9,289 bases of DNA from an uncultured Pseudobdellovibrionaceae bacterium (GTDB taxonomy: Bacteria; Bdellovibrionota; Bdellovibrionia; Bdellovibrionales; JAMPXM01): contig CAKQVW010000096.1 in assembly GCA_934277865.1 (NCBI GenBank), forward strand, positions 1 to 9,289, read 5' to 3'. The notes beneath the pieces are model-generated. The model did no database searches and was not told where the DNA came from. It saw nothing but the letters and a program-made list of their open reading frames with translations. How positions within the stretch are numbered: position 1 is the first letter of the stretch; each line of letters opens with the position of its first letter. Both the position numbers and the translations under genes were made by a program. Of this stretch, positions 1 to 6,328 are shown piece after piece.

Positions 1-213
1 GTGATTCATTTTGTGAAAGCCAATGGCACAACGTCGCCTAAGGTTTTCAAAATGAAAACGGTCGAACTTGAGGCTGGGGCGGTTCTTGATGTGATAAAGT
101 TGCATCACATCAAACCCATCACCACACGTGTCTATTATCCTGGGCGGCACGCGCTCGAAGTTCAAATCAATGGTGTGTCGATGGGGAAAACCCCGTGGAC
201 TCTTCTAGTCTAA
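1..213 (+). CDS. C-terminal fragment of a probable AlkD-like DNA alkylation repair protein (5' end outside window)
   Basis: The frame is open from the first base and ends at TAA 211-213, giving 70 residues; the GTG at base 1 is probably internal. The tail has the pattern VKANG-TSPKVFK, then PITTRVYYPGRHALEVQING near residues 39-58, then a closing beta-strand-like segment. I associate this pattern with the C-terminal extension after the HEAT repeats of proteins annotated as DNA alkylation repair enzymes (AlkD-like glycosylases, which remove N3- and N7-alkylated purines). The catalytic HEAT-repeat domain lies outside the window, so function rests only on this tail. The gene converges on the thiolase with 6 bases between stop codons and no hairpin terminator visible between them. 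Family assignment is moderately confident; activity cannot be judged. Confidence 0.6.
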   Translation: MIHFVKANGTTSPKVFKMKTVELEAGAVLDVIKLHHIKPITTRVYYPGRHALEVQINGVSMGKTPWTLLV

Positions 214-219
214 CCGCCA

Positions 220-1500
220 TTAAACACCTTCCACGATCGCCGCGATTCCCATTCCGCCCGCGGTGCAAATGGAAATCAATCCGCGCTTTTTTCCGGATTT
301 CGCCAGAAGCTTTGCCAGCGTTCCCACAATGCGGGCGCCTGTCGCGGCAAACGGGTGTCCAATCGCCAGACTGCTTCCAACCGTGTTCAATCGTTTACGA
401 TCAATCGAACCCAGCGCCGCTTTTCGCCCCAAAACTTCGCGACAATATTTTTCTGACTCCCATGCCTTCATGTTGCAGAGAACCTGGCCGGCAAAGGCCT
501 CGTGAATTTCAATGTAATCAAAATCGGCGAAGGTCTGGCCATTTCTCTCGAGCAGTTGTGAGACAGCCTTAGTTGGCGCCATCAAAAGCCCCTCGCCTTT
601 CACAAAGTTCACGGCCGCCACCTGCACGTCGACCAGCTGAGCTAGCGGCTTTAATCCAAGCTTATCGGCGCCACGCTCGTTGCCTATCAGAACCACAGCG
701 GCGCCGTCCGTTAGTGGCGAGCTATTTCCTGCCGTCAGCGTCCCGGCAGGAGTTGGATCAAAAACAGGTTTGAGTTTTGCGAGTTTCTCTAAAGACGTGT
801 CCCCTCTCAGGGTCCCGTCTTTCTTTAGACCTTCAAATGGATGAACCAAATCATCGTAGAACCCCTCTTCGTAGGCCCTTGCTCCATTTTTATGACTAGC
901 AAGCGCCAACTCGTCTTGTTCTTCGCGTGAAACCTTCCACTCTTTCACCATAAGCTCACAGTGCTCGCCCATCGACTTCAGCGTGCGAGGCTCGTTCACG
1001 CTAGGAACACCAGGCTTCAACGCTGCCAGTGACATGCGACTTAGCGCCTTCAGCTGCTCACCAAACCCCCGAGCTTTGTTGAGGTCTAACAAAACACGTT
1101 GGAATCGCTTTGATACCTCTATAGGGAGATCACTATTGGTGTCGACTCCTCCAGCAATACCGATATCGATGGCACCCGTATGCGCCTTCATCGCAATCTG
1201 CCACGTGGTTTCTAGACCCGTGCCGCAAGCGCGCTGAACATTGTACGCCGGAGAATCCGGATGAAGATCCGTCGAAAGGATTACCTCTCTGGACAAATTG
1301 AAATCGGCCGAGCTGTTCATCACAGCGCCAAATGCGCTGTCGTCAATCAGGCGGCCCTGAAGCTTGTACTGATGCACAAGGCCGTTTAAGGCTCCCACAA
1401 GGAGATCCTTGCGTGTGACGTTCGAATACGATGTCTGACTTTTCGCAAACGGAACGCGGGCGCTACCTAGGATCAGCGCACGATTGCCTTGAGACTTCAT
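220..1500 (-). CDS. fadI: Acetyl-CoA C-acyltransferase (3-ketoacyl-CoA thiolase), FadI type
   Basis: A 426-residue thiolase that should cleave 3-ketoacyl-CoA with CoA to give acetyl-CoA and a shortened acyl-CoA, the last step of beta-oxidation, in the cytoplasm. The nucleophilic cysteine is Cys92 in QRACGTG. HEAFAGQ at 333-339 has His where most thiolases have Asn, as in FadI and the trifunctional-protein beta subunit. The catalytic His is His382 in GHPFAATGAR, and the second catalytic Cys is Cys412 in CTAGGMG. Length matches FadI (about 430). The ATG has a strong Shine-Dalgarno, AAGGAAGG, with GGAAGG ending 5 bases upstream. No FadJ-like partner is in the window, so the alpha subunit must be encoded elsewhere. 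It lies 83 bp downstream of the beta-lactamase on the same strand, with its own candidate promoter and palindrome. A biosynthetic acetyl-CoA acetyltransferase is less likely because of the HEAF motif. Confidence 0.93.
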   Translation of the reverse strand: MKSQGNRALILGSARVPFAKSQTSYSNVTRKDLLVGALNGLVHQYKLQGRLIDDSAFGAVMNSSADFNLSREVILSTDLHPDSPAYNVQRACGTGLETTWQIAMKAHTGAIDIGIAGGVDTNSDLPIEVSKRFQRVLLDLNKARGFGEQLKALSRMSLAALKPGVPSVNEPRTLKSMGEHCELMVKEWKVSREEQDELALASHKNGARAYEEGFYDDLVHPFEGLKKDGTLRGDTSLEKLAKLKPVFDPTPAGTLTAGNSSPLTDGAAVVLIGNERGADKLGLKPLAQLVDVQVAAVNFVKGEGLLMAPTKAVSQLLERNGQTFADFDYIEIHEAFAGQVLCNMKAWESEKYCREVLGRKAALGSIDRKRLNTVGSSLAIGHPFAATGARIVGTLAKLLAKSGKKRGLISICTAGGMGIAAIVEGV

Positions 1501-1525
1501 AAGAACCTTCCTTTTCTTTAGACAG

Positions 1526-1543
1526 TCCGACCTCGAGGTAGGA
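1526..1543 (-). promoter_or_regulatory. Palindrome over the predicted thiolase transcription start (candidate operator)
   Basis: An 18-bp dyad, TCCGACCTCGAGGTAGGA, pairs at 8 of 9 positions and has a perfect 10-bp core, ACCTCGAGGT. It lies between the candidate -10 box (1551-1556) and the ribosome binding site (1506-1513), so it would overlap the start of transcription. Fatty-acid degradation genes are often repressed by TetR- or GntR-type regulators that bind such dyads. No regulator can be named and the operator role is inference. Confidence 0.35.
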
Positions 1544-1550
1544 TTTCACT

Positions 1551-1578
1551 ATCTTAAGGCAGATTAGAATGTTCTCAA
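1551..1578 (-). promoter_or_regulatory. Candidate sigma-70 promoter for the thiolase gene
   Basis: Read on the minus strand, TTGAGA (1573-1578) and TAAGAT (1551-1556) are separated by 16 bases, each matching its consensus at 4 of 6 positions. The predicted leader is about 45 bases and holds the palindrome and the Shine-Dalgarno. The box lies in the gap after the beta-lactamase stop, so the thiolase can be transcribed independently of the upstream pair. Confidence 0.4.
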
Positions 1579-1583
1579 GTCAC

Positions 1584-2453
1584 TTACCAAAGTCCCTCTG
1601 CTGTTAAGAAGTTTTTGGCCGCCTCTTTGGCACGGGGTCCGCCGTAGCCCTTATCTCCTGGCTCAAGGTCGCTAAGATTGACGACGGCTAGGTATTCCTG
1701 GCCCTCTTTCTCAAGATGCGAAATAAACCAACCCAAATGCCTAGTCGCAGTTTTGTCATACAGGCCAGAACCTGTTTTCCCACTCAATCGAAAGCCGTTT
1801 GGTGACGTCTCGAGAAACGTGATCTGACGAGCGAGTTTCATTGCCCGCTTGCTTGCGGGAAGCTGATCACGCCAAAGCTTTTTCATGAACGCTATTTGCT
1901 CGTAGGCGGAAATCCTTAGACCTTTGTTCGTCTCGGATGGGGAAACCAGCCAGGCTGTCGTTAATCCTTCTGAAAAGTCGCGGTTCCCATATTCGAAACC
2001 GTCGAGATACGTTTGAAACCGTTTAGCACCCAGTTGCGGCGTCAAGCGCTGCGAAAACCAGACGACCGAATCTTGCATCCATGTTTTTGCATTGTGATCG
2101 CGATTCACCACTTCGCGAGACTCTTTGCGGCCGTCCCACTTAAGCATGACGTTTTCATCTTTCAGGATTCCGGCATCAAAGGCCATCACCGCCAGTGGAA
2201 CCTTAAACGACGAACACGCTGGAAGTCGTTCCTTACAGCGATCGCCGCCAATCTCACGCACATATTTATCCGCCTTCATATCGTACAGCAGAAAACAAAG
2301 GTCGGTCTGAGCGGACCCGGACTGAGGCTTCTTCGGAACACTTCCGCAGGCCGCCGTCAGCATGACCACCAATAGCAGCGCGAGCGACGTCCATGGCTTA
2401 GAATCAGGTTTAGAACATGTGTTAGAACATGTAACTGACGTTGAGTCTGACAT
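1584..2453 (-). CDS. Class D (OXA-type) beta-lactamase, predicted lipoprotein
   Basis: A 289-residue serine beta-lactamase expected to hydrolyse beta-lactams through an acyl-enzyme. Class D motifs appear in order: SSFK at 81-84 (nucleophile Ser81, Lys84 as the likely carboxylated general base), S-V-V at 129-131, YGN at 155-157, Trp168 near the position of the lysine-stabilising tryptophan, and KTG at 226-228. A hydrophobic stretch at about 22-35 ends in LTAAC, so Cys36 is the probable lipidated residue. Threonine at -3 is slightly off the commonest lipobox. The protein is probably membrane-anchored facing the periplasm. The n-region before the hydrophobic core is unusually long because codons 7-18 come from a 12-bp tandem repeat. 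The start overlaps the heme receptor gene by 32 bases, the upstream Shine-Dalgarno is weak, and no other in-frame ATG precedes the signal, so translational coupling is likely. A BlaR-type sensor is excluded because there is no large N-terminal membrane domain. Confidence 0.9.
   Translation of the reverse strand: MSDSTSVTCSNTCSKPDSKPWTSLALLLVVMLTAACGSVPKKPQSGSAQTDLCFLLYDMKADKYVREIGGDRCKERLPACSSFKVPLAVMAFDAGILKDENVMLKWDGRKESREVVNRDHNAKTWMQDSVVWFSQRLTPQLGAKRFQTYLDGFEYGNRDFSEGLTTAWLVSPSETNKGLRISAYEQIAFMKKLWRDQLPASKRAMKLARQITFLETSPNGFRLSGKTGSGLYDKTATRHLGWFISHLEKEGQEYLAVVNLSDLEPGDKGYGGPRAKEAAKNFLTAEGLW
2398..2433 (-). repeat. Three 12-bp tandem units across the receptor stop and beta-lactamase start
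   Basis: On the plus strand the units begin TTAGAATCAGGT (2398), TTAGAACATGTG (2410) and TTAGAACATGTA (2422). The last two share an 11-base identical run; the first is degenerate. On the minus strand they repeat the receptor's terminal Met-Phe-stop in the same frame. In the beta-lactamase frame they encode TCSN-TCSK-PDSK, lengthening its N-terminus without breaking it. Confidence 0.8.
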
Positions 2454-4377
2454 CTCGGCCCACTTCTTTGATGTTTGATCCGTGTTTGACGTAGGAACTA
2501 TCGTAAATGTTGTTCACGCGCAAACGAATTTCGTGAGTCGGCTTCACCCATGACGCATAGACATCTTGTGAAAAGGCCTCTCCAGATTCACCGATCCCCG
2601 CAGGAACGAGATTCTGTTTTTCTAACCACTTGAAATCCGTCCCAATGATCCAGCTAGGAAAACCCAGCCATTCAAATTTTCCCGTCCATGTATCCGCCGG
2701 AGTATCTCCCAAGGGCGCGCCGGAGATTTTGTTCTTTGAGCGCACCTCTCCGTAGGACAAGCCGGCACCCCAGTTGATTGTTTGATAAAACACTTGGGCC
2801 TCCAAACCATGCAACTGAACTTCGTCGACGTTTTGCATGATCGTGGTTGTGGCCGCGACTTGGCGATTGATGAAGTCCTTAGCCTCCGTCAAAAAGCCGG
2901 TCGCGTTCATCTGAAGGAACGACTCTTCATTCAACAGGATCTTGTTTTTCGTTCCAATCTCGATGGTCTCTGCCGTCTCCGGCTTGAGATTGGGGTTGGG
3001 CACAAAGAAGTTTCCGGGGAAGTGCATGCCGGTGACATAGAGATCCTGCAAACGAGGCGCATTGAAGGCCTGTCCCCAACCGGCAAAAATCATGTATCCG
3101 GGTTCCCACTCGTAGCTGGAATACAGCTTTAACGACGCCTTCTCGCCGGAGTTCGCAGTGGAAGCCCCCGAAGAGTCTTCGTTTTTGTAGGAATCAAAGC
3201 GCGCGCCAGGCGTGATCGTCCACACTTCATCCATTACAAACGATGGCTGCAGGTACAAGCCATACTGTGAGCCCTTTCCGTTTGGAAACGAACTCAGTGT
3301 TCCCGTCCCCCGTGTTCCCGTGTTGGTATCTTCGAAGTACTCCACACCCAAAGTTGTTGTCGAAATCCACGACTCCGTCAGAGCCCATTTCATCGTGTTC
3401 CACGTATCGATCCCTATCGTCTCGACTGTTTGCGTGTCCGTACGAGAATCGCTGAGACGAACCTTTTCAACCTTCGTCTTTCTCAGATACGGCTTTGCAT
3501 GGAAGTCCGATGCACCCGTCTTCAATGCGTAGTCAAACACGACGTCTTGCTTATGAGTTTTCATATCAGCAAGCTGATTGAGTGCAGTGGTCTCGGTCGT
3601 TGGGTTCAAAGGTGTCTCACCTTTTTCACCACGATCATTCACCTTCACCGTGAGGCGGTGATTTTCTCCAATAGAGAATCCAAACGAGCCATAGATGTCT
3701 TGATCACGGCTTGCCGAATATTCGAGCTTATCACCACCTCCAAGACGAACGTGATCCGACGAAGAAGTGCGCACAGAAACCAGTGGTTCGAAGAATCCCT
3801 GCTTCGAAAAGGCCGTTAGACGACCGCCGACTTCGGAGGCGGCCGTACCTCCGTCAAGGCCTAGCTCGAGACCTTGTTGTTTTCCGCTTTTTCGAATGTA
3901 GTCGGCCGCCGTTGACCGGCGGAAGCTAATCACCCCGCCCATCGCGCCACTCCCGTAAAGCGACGACCATGGGCCTTTCACCACTTCGATATCTTCCGTC
4001 AGAGAAAAGTCCGAAAAAATACGGCCATTGTGACCGCTCTGGAAATTCTGACGAACTCCATCTTCCAGAATCAAAATGCGCTCGGCTCCTAAACCACGGA
4101 TTTGCGGAAGCTCGGTCGCCCCGCGAGGGCCCCCTGTGAAATCCACGTTGGGTTCAAAGCTCAGGACATCACTTAGGTCCGAAGCTGTCTTCTCGCGAAT
4201 CTGTTCGCGATCCCGCTTTAGCAGACTGCCTGGCGCTTTCACCAAAGGCGTGTTCTGTTTGTCGATATCCGACGTCACAATCACAGGTTCGAGAATACTC
4301 TGCTCCGAGCGAACCACGCCGCTAGCCAGCAAAACAAAAGTGAACGCAATCACACTCCGCAAACAGATCATTCGCAT
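2422..4377 (-). CDS. TonB-dependent outer-membrane receptor, heme/hemoglobin type
   Basis: Predicted outer-membrane beta-barrel with an N-terminal plug, importing a ligand with TonB-ExbB-ExbD energy. I start it at ATG 4377 (651 residues) rather than the in-frame GTG at 4389, because GGAGAGG lies just before that ATG with GGAG 6 bases away. A signal peptide spans about residues 1-25, followed by a TonB-box-like EPVIVT at 30-35. The plug carries IRGLG and GPWSSLYGSGAMGG (135-148). Heme-receptor hallmarks are present: a FRAP-like box FNAP at 438-441, NPNL at 461-464, and His452 between them, the position of the heme-ligating histidine in HemR-type receptors. His116 in SGHNGR is a candidate plug-side ligand. 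The C-terminus ends in Phe, as barrel proteins do. No obvious Fur box was seen upstream. It is the first gene of a unit with the beta-lactamase. Heme specificity is well supported; hemoglobin versus free heme cannot be resolved. Confidence 0.92.
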   Translation of the reverse strand: MRMICLRSVIAFTFVLLASGVVRSEQSILEPVIVTSDIDKQNTPLVKAPGSLLKRDREQIREKTASDLSDVLSFEPNVDFTGGPRGATELPQIRGLGAERILILEDGVRQNFQSGHNGRIFSDFSLTEDIEVVKGPWSSLYGSGAMGGVISFRRSTAADYIRKSGKQQGLELGLDGGTAASEVGGRLTAFSKQGFFEPLVSVRTSSSDHVRLGGGDKLEYSASRDQDIYGSFGFSIGENHRLTVKVNDRGEKGETPLNPTTETTALNQLADMKTHKQDVVFDYALKTGASDFHAKPYLRKTKVEKVRLSDSRTDTQTVETIGIDTWNTMKWALTESWISTTTLGVEYFEDTNTGTRGTGTLSSFPNGKGSQYGLYLQPSFVMDEVWTITPGARFDSYKNEDSSGASTANSGEKASLKLYSSYEWEPGYMIFAGWGQAFNAPRLQDLYVTGMHFPGNFFVPNPNLKPETAETIEIGTKNKILLNEESFLQMNATGFLTEAKDFINRQVAATTTIMQNVDEVQLHGLEAQVFYQTINWGAGLSYGEVRSKNKISGAPLGDTPADTWTGKFEWLGFPSWIIGTDFKWLEKQNLVPAGIGESGEAFSQDVYASWVKPTHEIRLRVNNIYDSSYVKHGSNIKEVGRDVRLNVSYMF

Positions 4378-4397
4378 AAGCCTCTCCACATCGGTGA

Positions 4398-4427
4398 CTT
4401 ATAATGGCGTAACGAAGACCGCGCCAA
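4398..4427 (-). promoter_or_regulatory. Candidate promoter for the heme receptor / beta-lactamase unit
   Basis: On the minus strand TTGGCG (4422-4427) and TATAAG (4398-4403) are separated by 18 bases. The -10 matches consensus at 5 of 6 positions, the -35 at 4 of 6. Transcription would start near 4391, leaving a short leader holding the Shine-Dalgarno for ATG 4377. This supports the ATG over the upstream GTG as start. Confidence 0.45.
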
Positions 4428-4432
4428 AAGAC

Positions 4433-4489
4433 ACTGACTTTCCAAACACTTTCACCTGGATTTCAACACTGACAAGGTTTTTGACTGAC
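4433..4489. repeat. Three copies of ACTGAC upstream of the heme receptor
   Basis: ACTGAC occurs at 4433-4438, 4468-4473 and 4484-4489 in the same orientation. The last two extend to ACTGACAA and are 16 bp apart. They lie just upstream of the candidate -35 box of the receptor and could be activator sites. They may also be chance, as six-base matches are weak evidence. Confidence 0.3.
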
Positions 4490-4677
4490 AAAGCTTTTCA
4501 GACTGCCGAGAAGGCAAAAGTGGCGGATTTGATGGGTGTTGAGCGAATTCGCTAGCTTGGATCTTCAGTAAGACATCGTTAAGATTTTAATCTCACCACT
4601 TCGGTCTGCAAAACGTTAAGCCTAAATAGGCACCTTCATTTTCTAGGGCTAGGGTGGGTCATACACAAATCAGGTAA
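4490..4677. other. Gene-free spacer left of repeat copy A
   Basis: No gene is evident. Two small perfect hairpins are present: AGATT-TT-AATCT (about 4581-4592) and GCCTA-AA-TAGGC (4620-4631). Neither is followed by a T-run on either strand, so neither is called a terminator. From here rightward the sequence is gene-poor compared with 1-4400. Confidence 0.5.
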
Positions 4678-4881
4678 CGATCGAAAGAGCGACTAAACAC
4701 CGATTCTGGCTGAATAAACCGGCTTTTTTCATCTCGATGAAACGTAGCCATGGATACGGGTTGGAGACGGCTTGGACATGACCCGGTGACGGCTGGTTTA
4801 TTATGTCGAGAGCGTCACCTCGCCACTGCGAACGATCAACTTCCCCGAGCTCTTATTTGGAAAGCGTGGCCCGATAACAAG
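4678..4881 (+). repeat. Direct repeat copy A (204 bp) of an unrecognised element
   Basis: Aligned by eye with 6080-6328 in the same orientation, it differs at 10 of 204 positions apart from a 45-bp segment missing here. It starts CGATCGAAAGAGCG and ends GGCCCGATAACAAG, 4 bases short of the acetyltransferase stop. A conserved inner hairpin TTTCAT-CTCG-ATGAAA lies near 4727-4742. No terminal inverted repeats or target duplication are visible. A plus-strand ORF from ATG 4750 is shared with copy B, but nearly all differences would change amino acids, so coding is not supported. I do not recognise the family. Confidence 0.85.
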
Positions 4882-4885
4882 TGTT

Positions 4886-5710
4886 TCAGTACCAGCGCGA
4901 ATGCCACGTCTGGCATCTTCTTTTATCCTCGATGAATCCGACGCTTTGATAGAAGGCAATTGCAGGAGCTCGAACATCTTCCACTTTGAGGTAAACACAG
5001 GTCTTTCCGAGGTCGGCCGCTTCCGAAAATATTTCCCCTATCAGTCTCCTAGCGAACCCTCTTCTCAGAAAAGAAGCGTGAGTCGCAAATCGATTCACTT
5101 CAAGTGACCCATTGGATTCGTAAATCTGAGCTGCTGCAACGATCTTTGCGCCTTCCCGAATAACACGAATGGATTGATCTTCAATCCATTGCTGGGCCTC
5201 GGTTTCCAAAACGTGATGCAAGTTTGAAAGGACTTCGGCGACCTGCCTGGCGTCAACGGCTGAAACCGACTCGAATTGCCGTTGCCTACCGAATACGTTT
5301 GGCGTCCATTCAAAATGGCGGAAAGTCTGGATACGTTCTGAAAAGCCAGCGCTCTTTAGCGTTTCCTTCAACTCAAGATCGTGACTATAAATATCGAACC
5401 GCAATCGGTGTCTGTCTGGAAAACGCGCTGATTCCTGGAAAGTGCTGAGTAAAGAAGAAGCTATCGACTTCCGATCTTGAACGCTCGGATTCACGTAGAG
5501 TTCACCTAAACTCCATTCAGAATTTTGTTTAAAGTGTCGGATGTACGCAACAACGTGACCTTCACGATCTTGCATGAGATACCATCCGGTCGCAGTTGCG
5601 GGATCAAAGTATTCAATCTCCTCTTCAATGCTGACGCAATATCCGGCTGATGCGCTTAGGATCTTCGACATTTGAGAGAGGCGCTCTCGTGTAATGGGAT
5701 GAATTTCCAT
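4886..5710 (-). CDS. Tandem-domain GNAT N-acetyltransferase
   Basis: A 274-residue soluble protein expected to transfer an acetyl group from acetyl-CoA to an amine; the substrate cannot be read from sequence. The N-terminal half (about 1-135) has a degenerate GNAT fold with LGELYVNPSVQDR at 68-80. The C-terminal half (about 145-274) is more typical: a motif-A-like LRRGFARRL at 215-223, with Leu where Q/R is usual, then KVEDVRAPAIAFYQSVGF at 242-259, the common GNAT motif B. Only the C-terminal copy looks able to bind acetyl-CoA. The gene stands alone between two direct repeats. A perfect AAAGGAG lies 20 bases before the ATG, too far for normal use, with no in-frame start between, so translation may be inefficient or the leader altered. 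Cassette-borne GNATs include drug-modifying enzymes, but no such claim is made here. Confidence 0.85.
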   Translation of the reverse strand: MEIHPITRERLSQMSKILSASAGYCVSIEEEIEYFDPATATGWYLMQDREGHVVAYIRHFKQNSEWSLGELYVNPSVQDRKSIASSLLSTFQESARFPDRHRLRFDIYSHDLELKETLKSAGFSERIQTFRHFEWTPNVFGRQRQFESVSAVDARQVAEVLSNLHHVLETEAQQWIEDQSIRVIREGAKIVAAAQIYESNGSLEVNRFATHASFLRRGFARRLIGEIFSEAADLGKTCVYLKVEDVRAPAIAFYQSVGFIEDKRRCQTWHSRWY

Positions 5711-6079
5711 GACACCGGATTTTTGCGAAACTCCTTTCGGTTGGCCAGCAAAGAAATGTCTCGCTAGCGTGGTCCGCCATATAGGCTCTGGGCTTTTCCG
5801 CGCATCACATGACTCTCACGCGCTGGCGACAAGAGTTCGACGAGTATTACAAGCCAGTAAGCTGCGACGGAATTGCAGACTAAGACTCATGTAAGAATTT
5901 AGTAAGACCGGGAGCGTGATGGCGAGTGATGGGCCGTGATGCTCGGCAACCTCAGCTAAGATTTAATGCGTTCTGGATTTAGGTTTTATATCAGGTATCT
6001 GGATAGCCGATATCGAGATATCGGAATTTAAATGGCGGAGAGAGTGGTTGGACCCTCATAACCGTACAGGGTAGAAGGG
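5711..6079. other. Gene-free spacer between the acetyltransferase and repeat copy B
   Basis: No gene is supported. Contents are three GTGATG motifs at exact 10-bp spacing (5916, 5926 and 5936) and a perfect dyad at 6007-6024. A 24-codon ORF from ATG 5809 reads like protein but has no ribosome binding site. Promoters for the acetyltransferase should lie here but none stands out. Confidence 0.5.
6007..6024. promoter_or_regulatory. Perfect inverted repeat CCGATATC-GA-GATATCGG
   Basis: An 8-bp perfect inverted repeat with a 2-base centre, 55 bp left of repeat copy B. There is no adjacent T-run, so a terminator is unlikely. A protein-binding dyad is the simplest reading. No gene start lies close by, so its target is unknown. 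Confidence 0.35.
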
Positions 6080-6328
6080 CGATCGAAAGAGCGACTAAAC
6101 ACCGATTCTGGCTGAACAAACCGGCTTTTTTCATCTCTATGAAACGTAGCCATGGATACGGGCTGGAGACGGCTTGGACATGACTTGGTGACGACTGGTG
6201 TATTATGTCGAGAGCGTCTTTTTCTGAGGAAATTAAATCCCGATTCGGACCTAGGAGAGCGTCACCTCGCCACTGCGAAAGATCAACTTTCCCGAGCTTT
6301 TATTTGGAAAGCGTGGCCCGATAACAAG
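6080..6328 (+). repeat. Direct repeat copy B (249 bp) of the unrecognised element
   Basis: Same orientation as 4678-4881 and about 95% identical over the shared 204 positions. It has an extra 45 bp (36 bp plus one copy of GAGAGCGTC) bounded by GAGAGCGTC at 6210-6218 and 6255-6263; copy A has a single GAGAGCGTC. The hairpin stem TTTCAT/ATGAAA is kept while its loop differs by one base (CTCT against CTCG). The right end runs into a set of nested inverted repeats. The two copies bracket about 1.2 kb with one acetyltransferase gene, so homologous recombination between them could remove that gene. Confidence 0.85.

Noticed and set aside
4390..4440. Fur box searched for upstream of the heme receptor
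   Set aside because: No stretch resembles the GATAAT-based 19-bp consensus.
4076..4555. 159-codon plus-strand ORF crossing the heme receptor start
   Set aside because: It is mostly the antisense shadow of the receptor gene, whose motifs and start are convincing; its tail in the spacer has no recognisable domain.
4610..4631. GTTAAGC followed by a small hairpin, considered as an integron attC end
   Set aside because: The matching RYYYAAC box and long imperfect palindrome are absent, and no integron tyrosine integrase is present.
4620..4655. Telomere-like TAGGGCTAGGGT and small hairpins
   Set aside because: Only two short imperfect units, with no context for a linear replicon end.
4801..4998. 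65-codon minus-strand ORF spanning repeat copy A and the acetyltransferase 3' end
   Set aside because: It overlaps the acetyltransferase in another frame; only the part inside the repeat is shared with copy B, so it is not a gene as a whole.
5809..5883. 24-codon ORF on the plus strand starting MTLTRWRQEFDEYY
   Set aside because: Protein-like wording but too short, without a ribosome binding site and with a stop shortly upstream; not supported as a gene.
6034..6080. tRNA-like look, with CTCATAACC resembling the initiator tRNA anticodon loop
   Set aside because: The flanking five-base arms do not pair, and no acceptor, D or T arm can be built around it.
4678..6328. Composite transposon with insertion sequences at both ends
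   Set aside because: The 204 and 249-bp copies are too short for insertion sequences and contain no transposase motif, terminal inverted repeats or target duplications.
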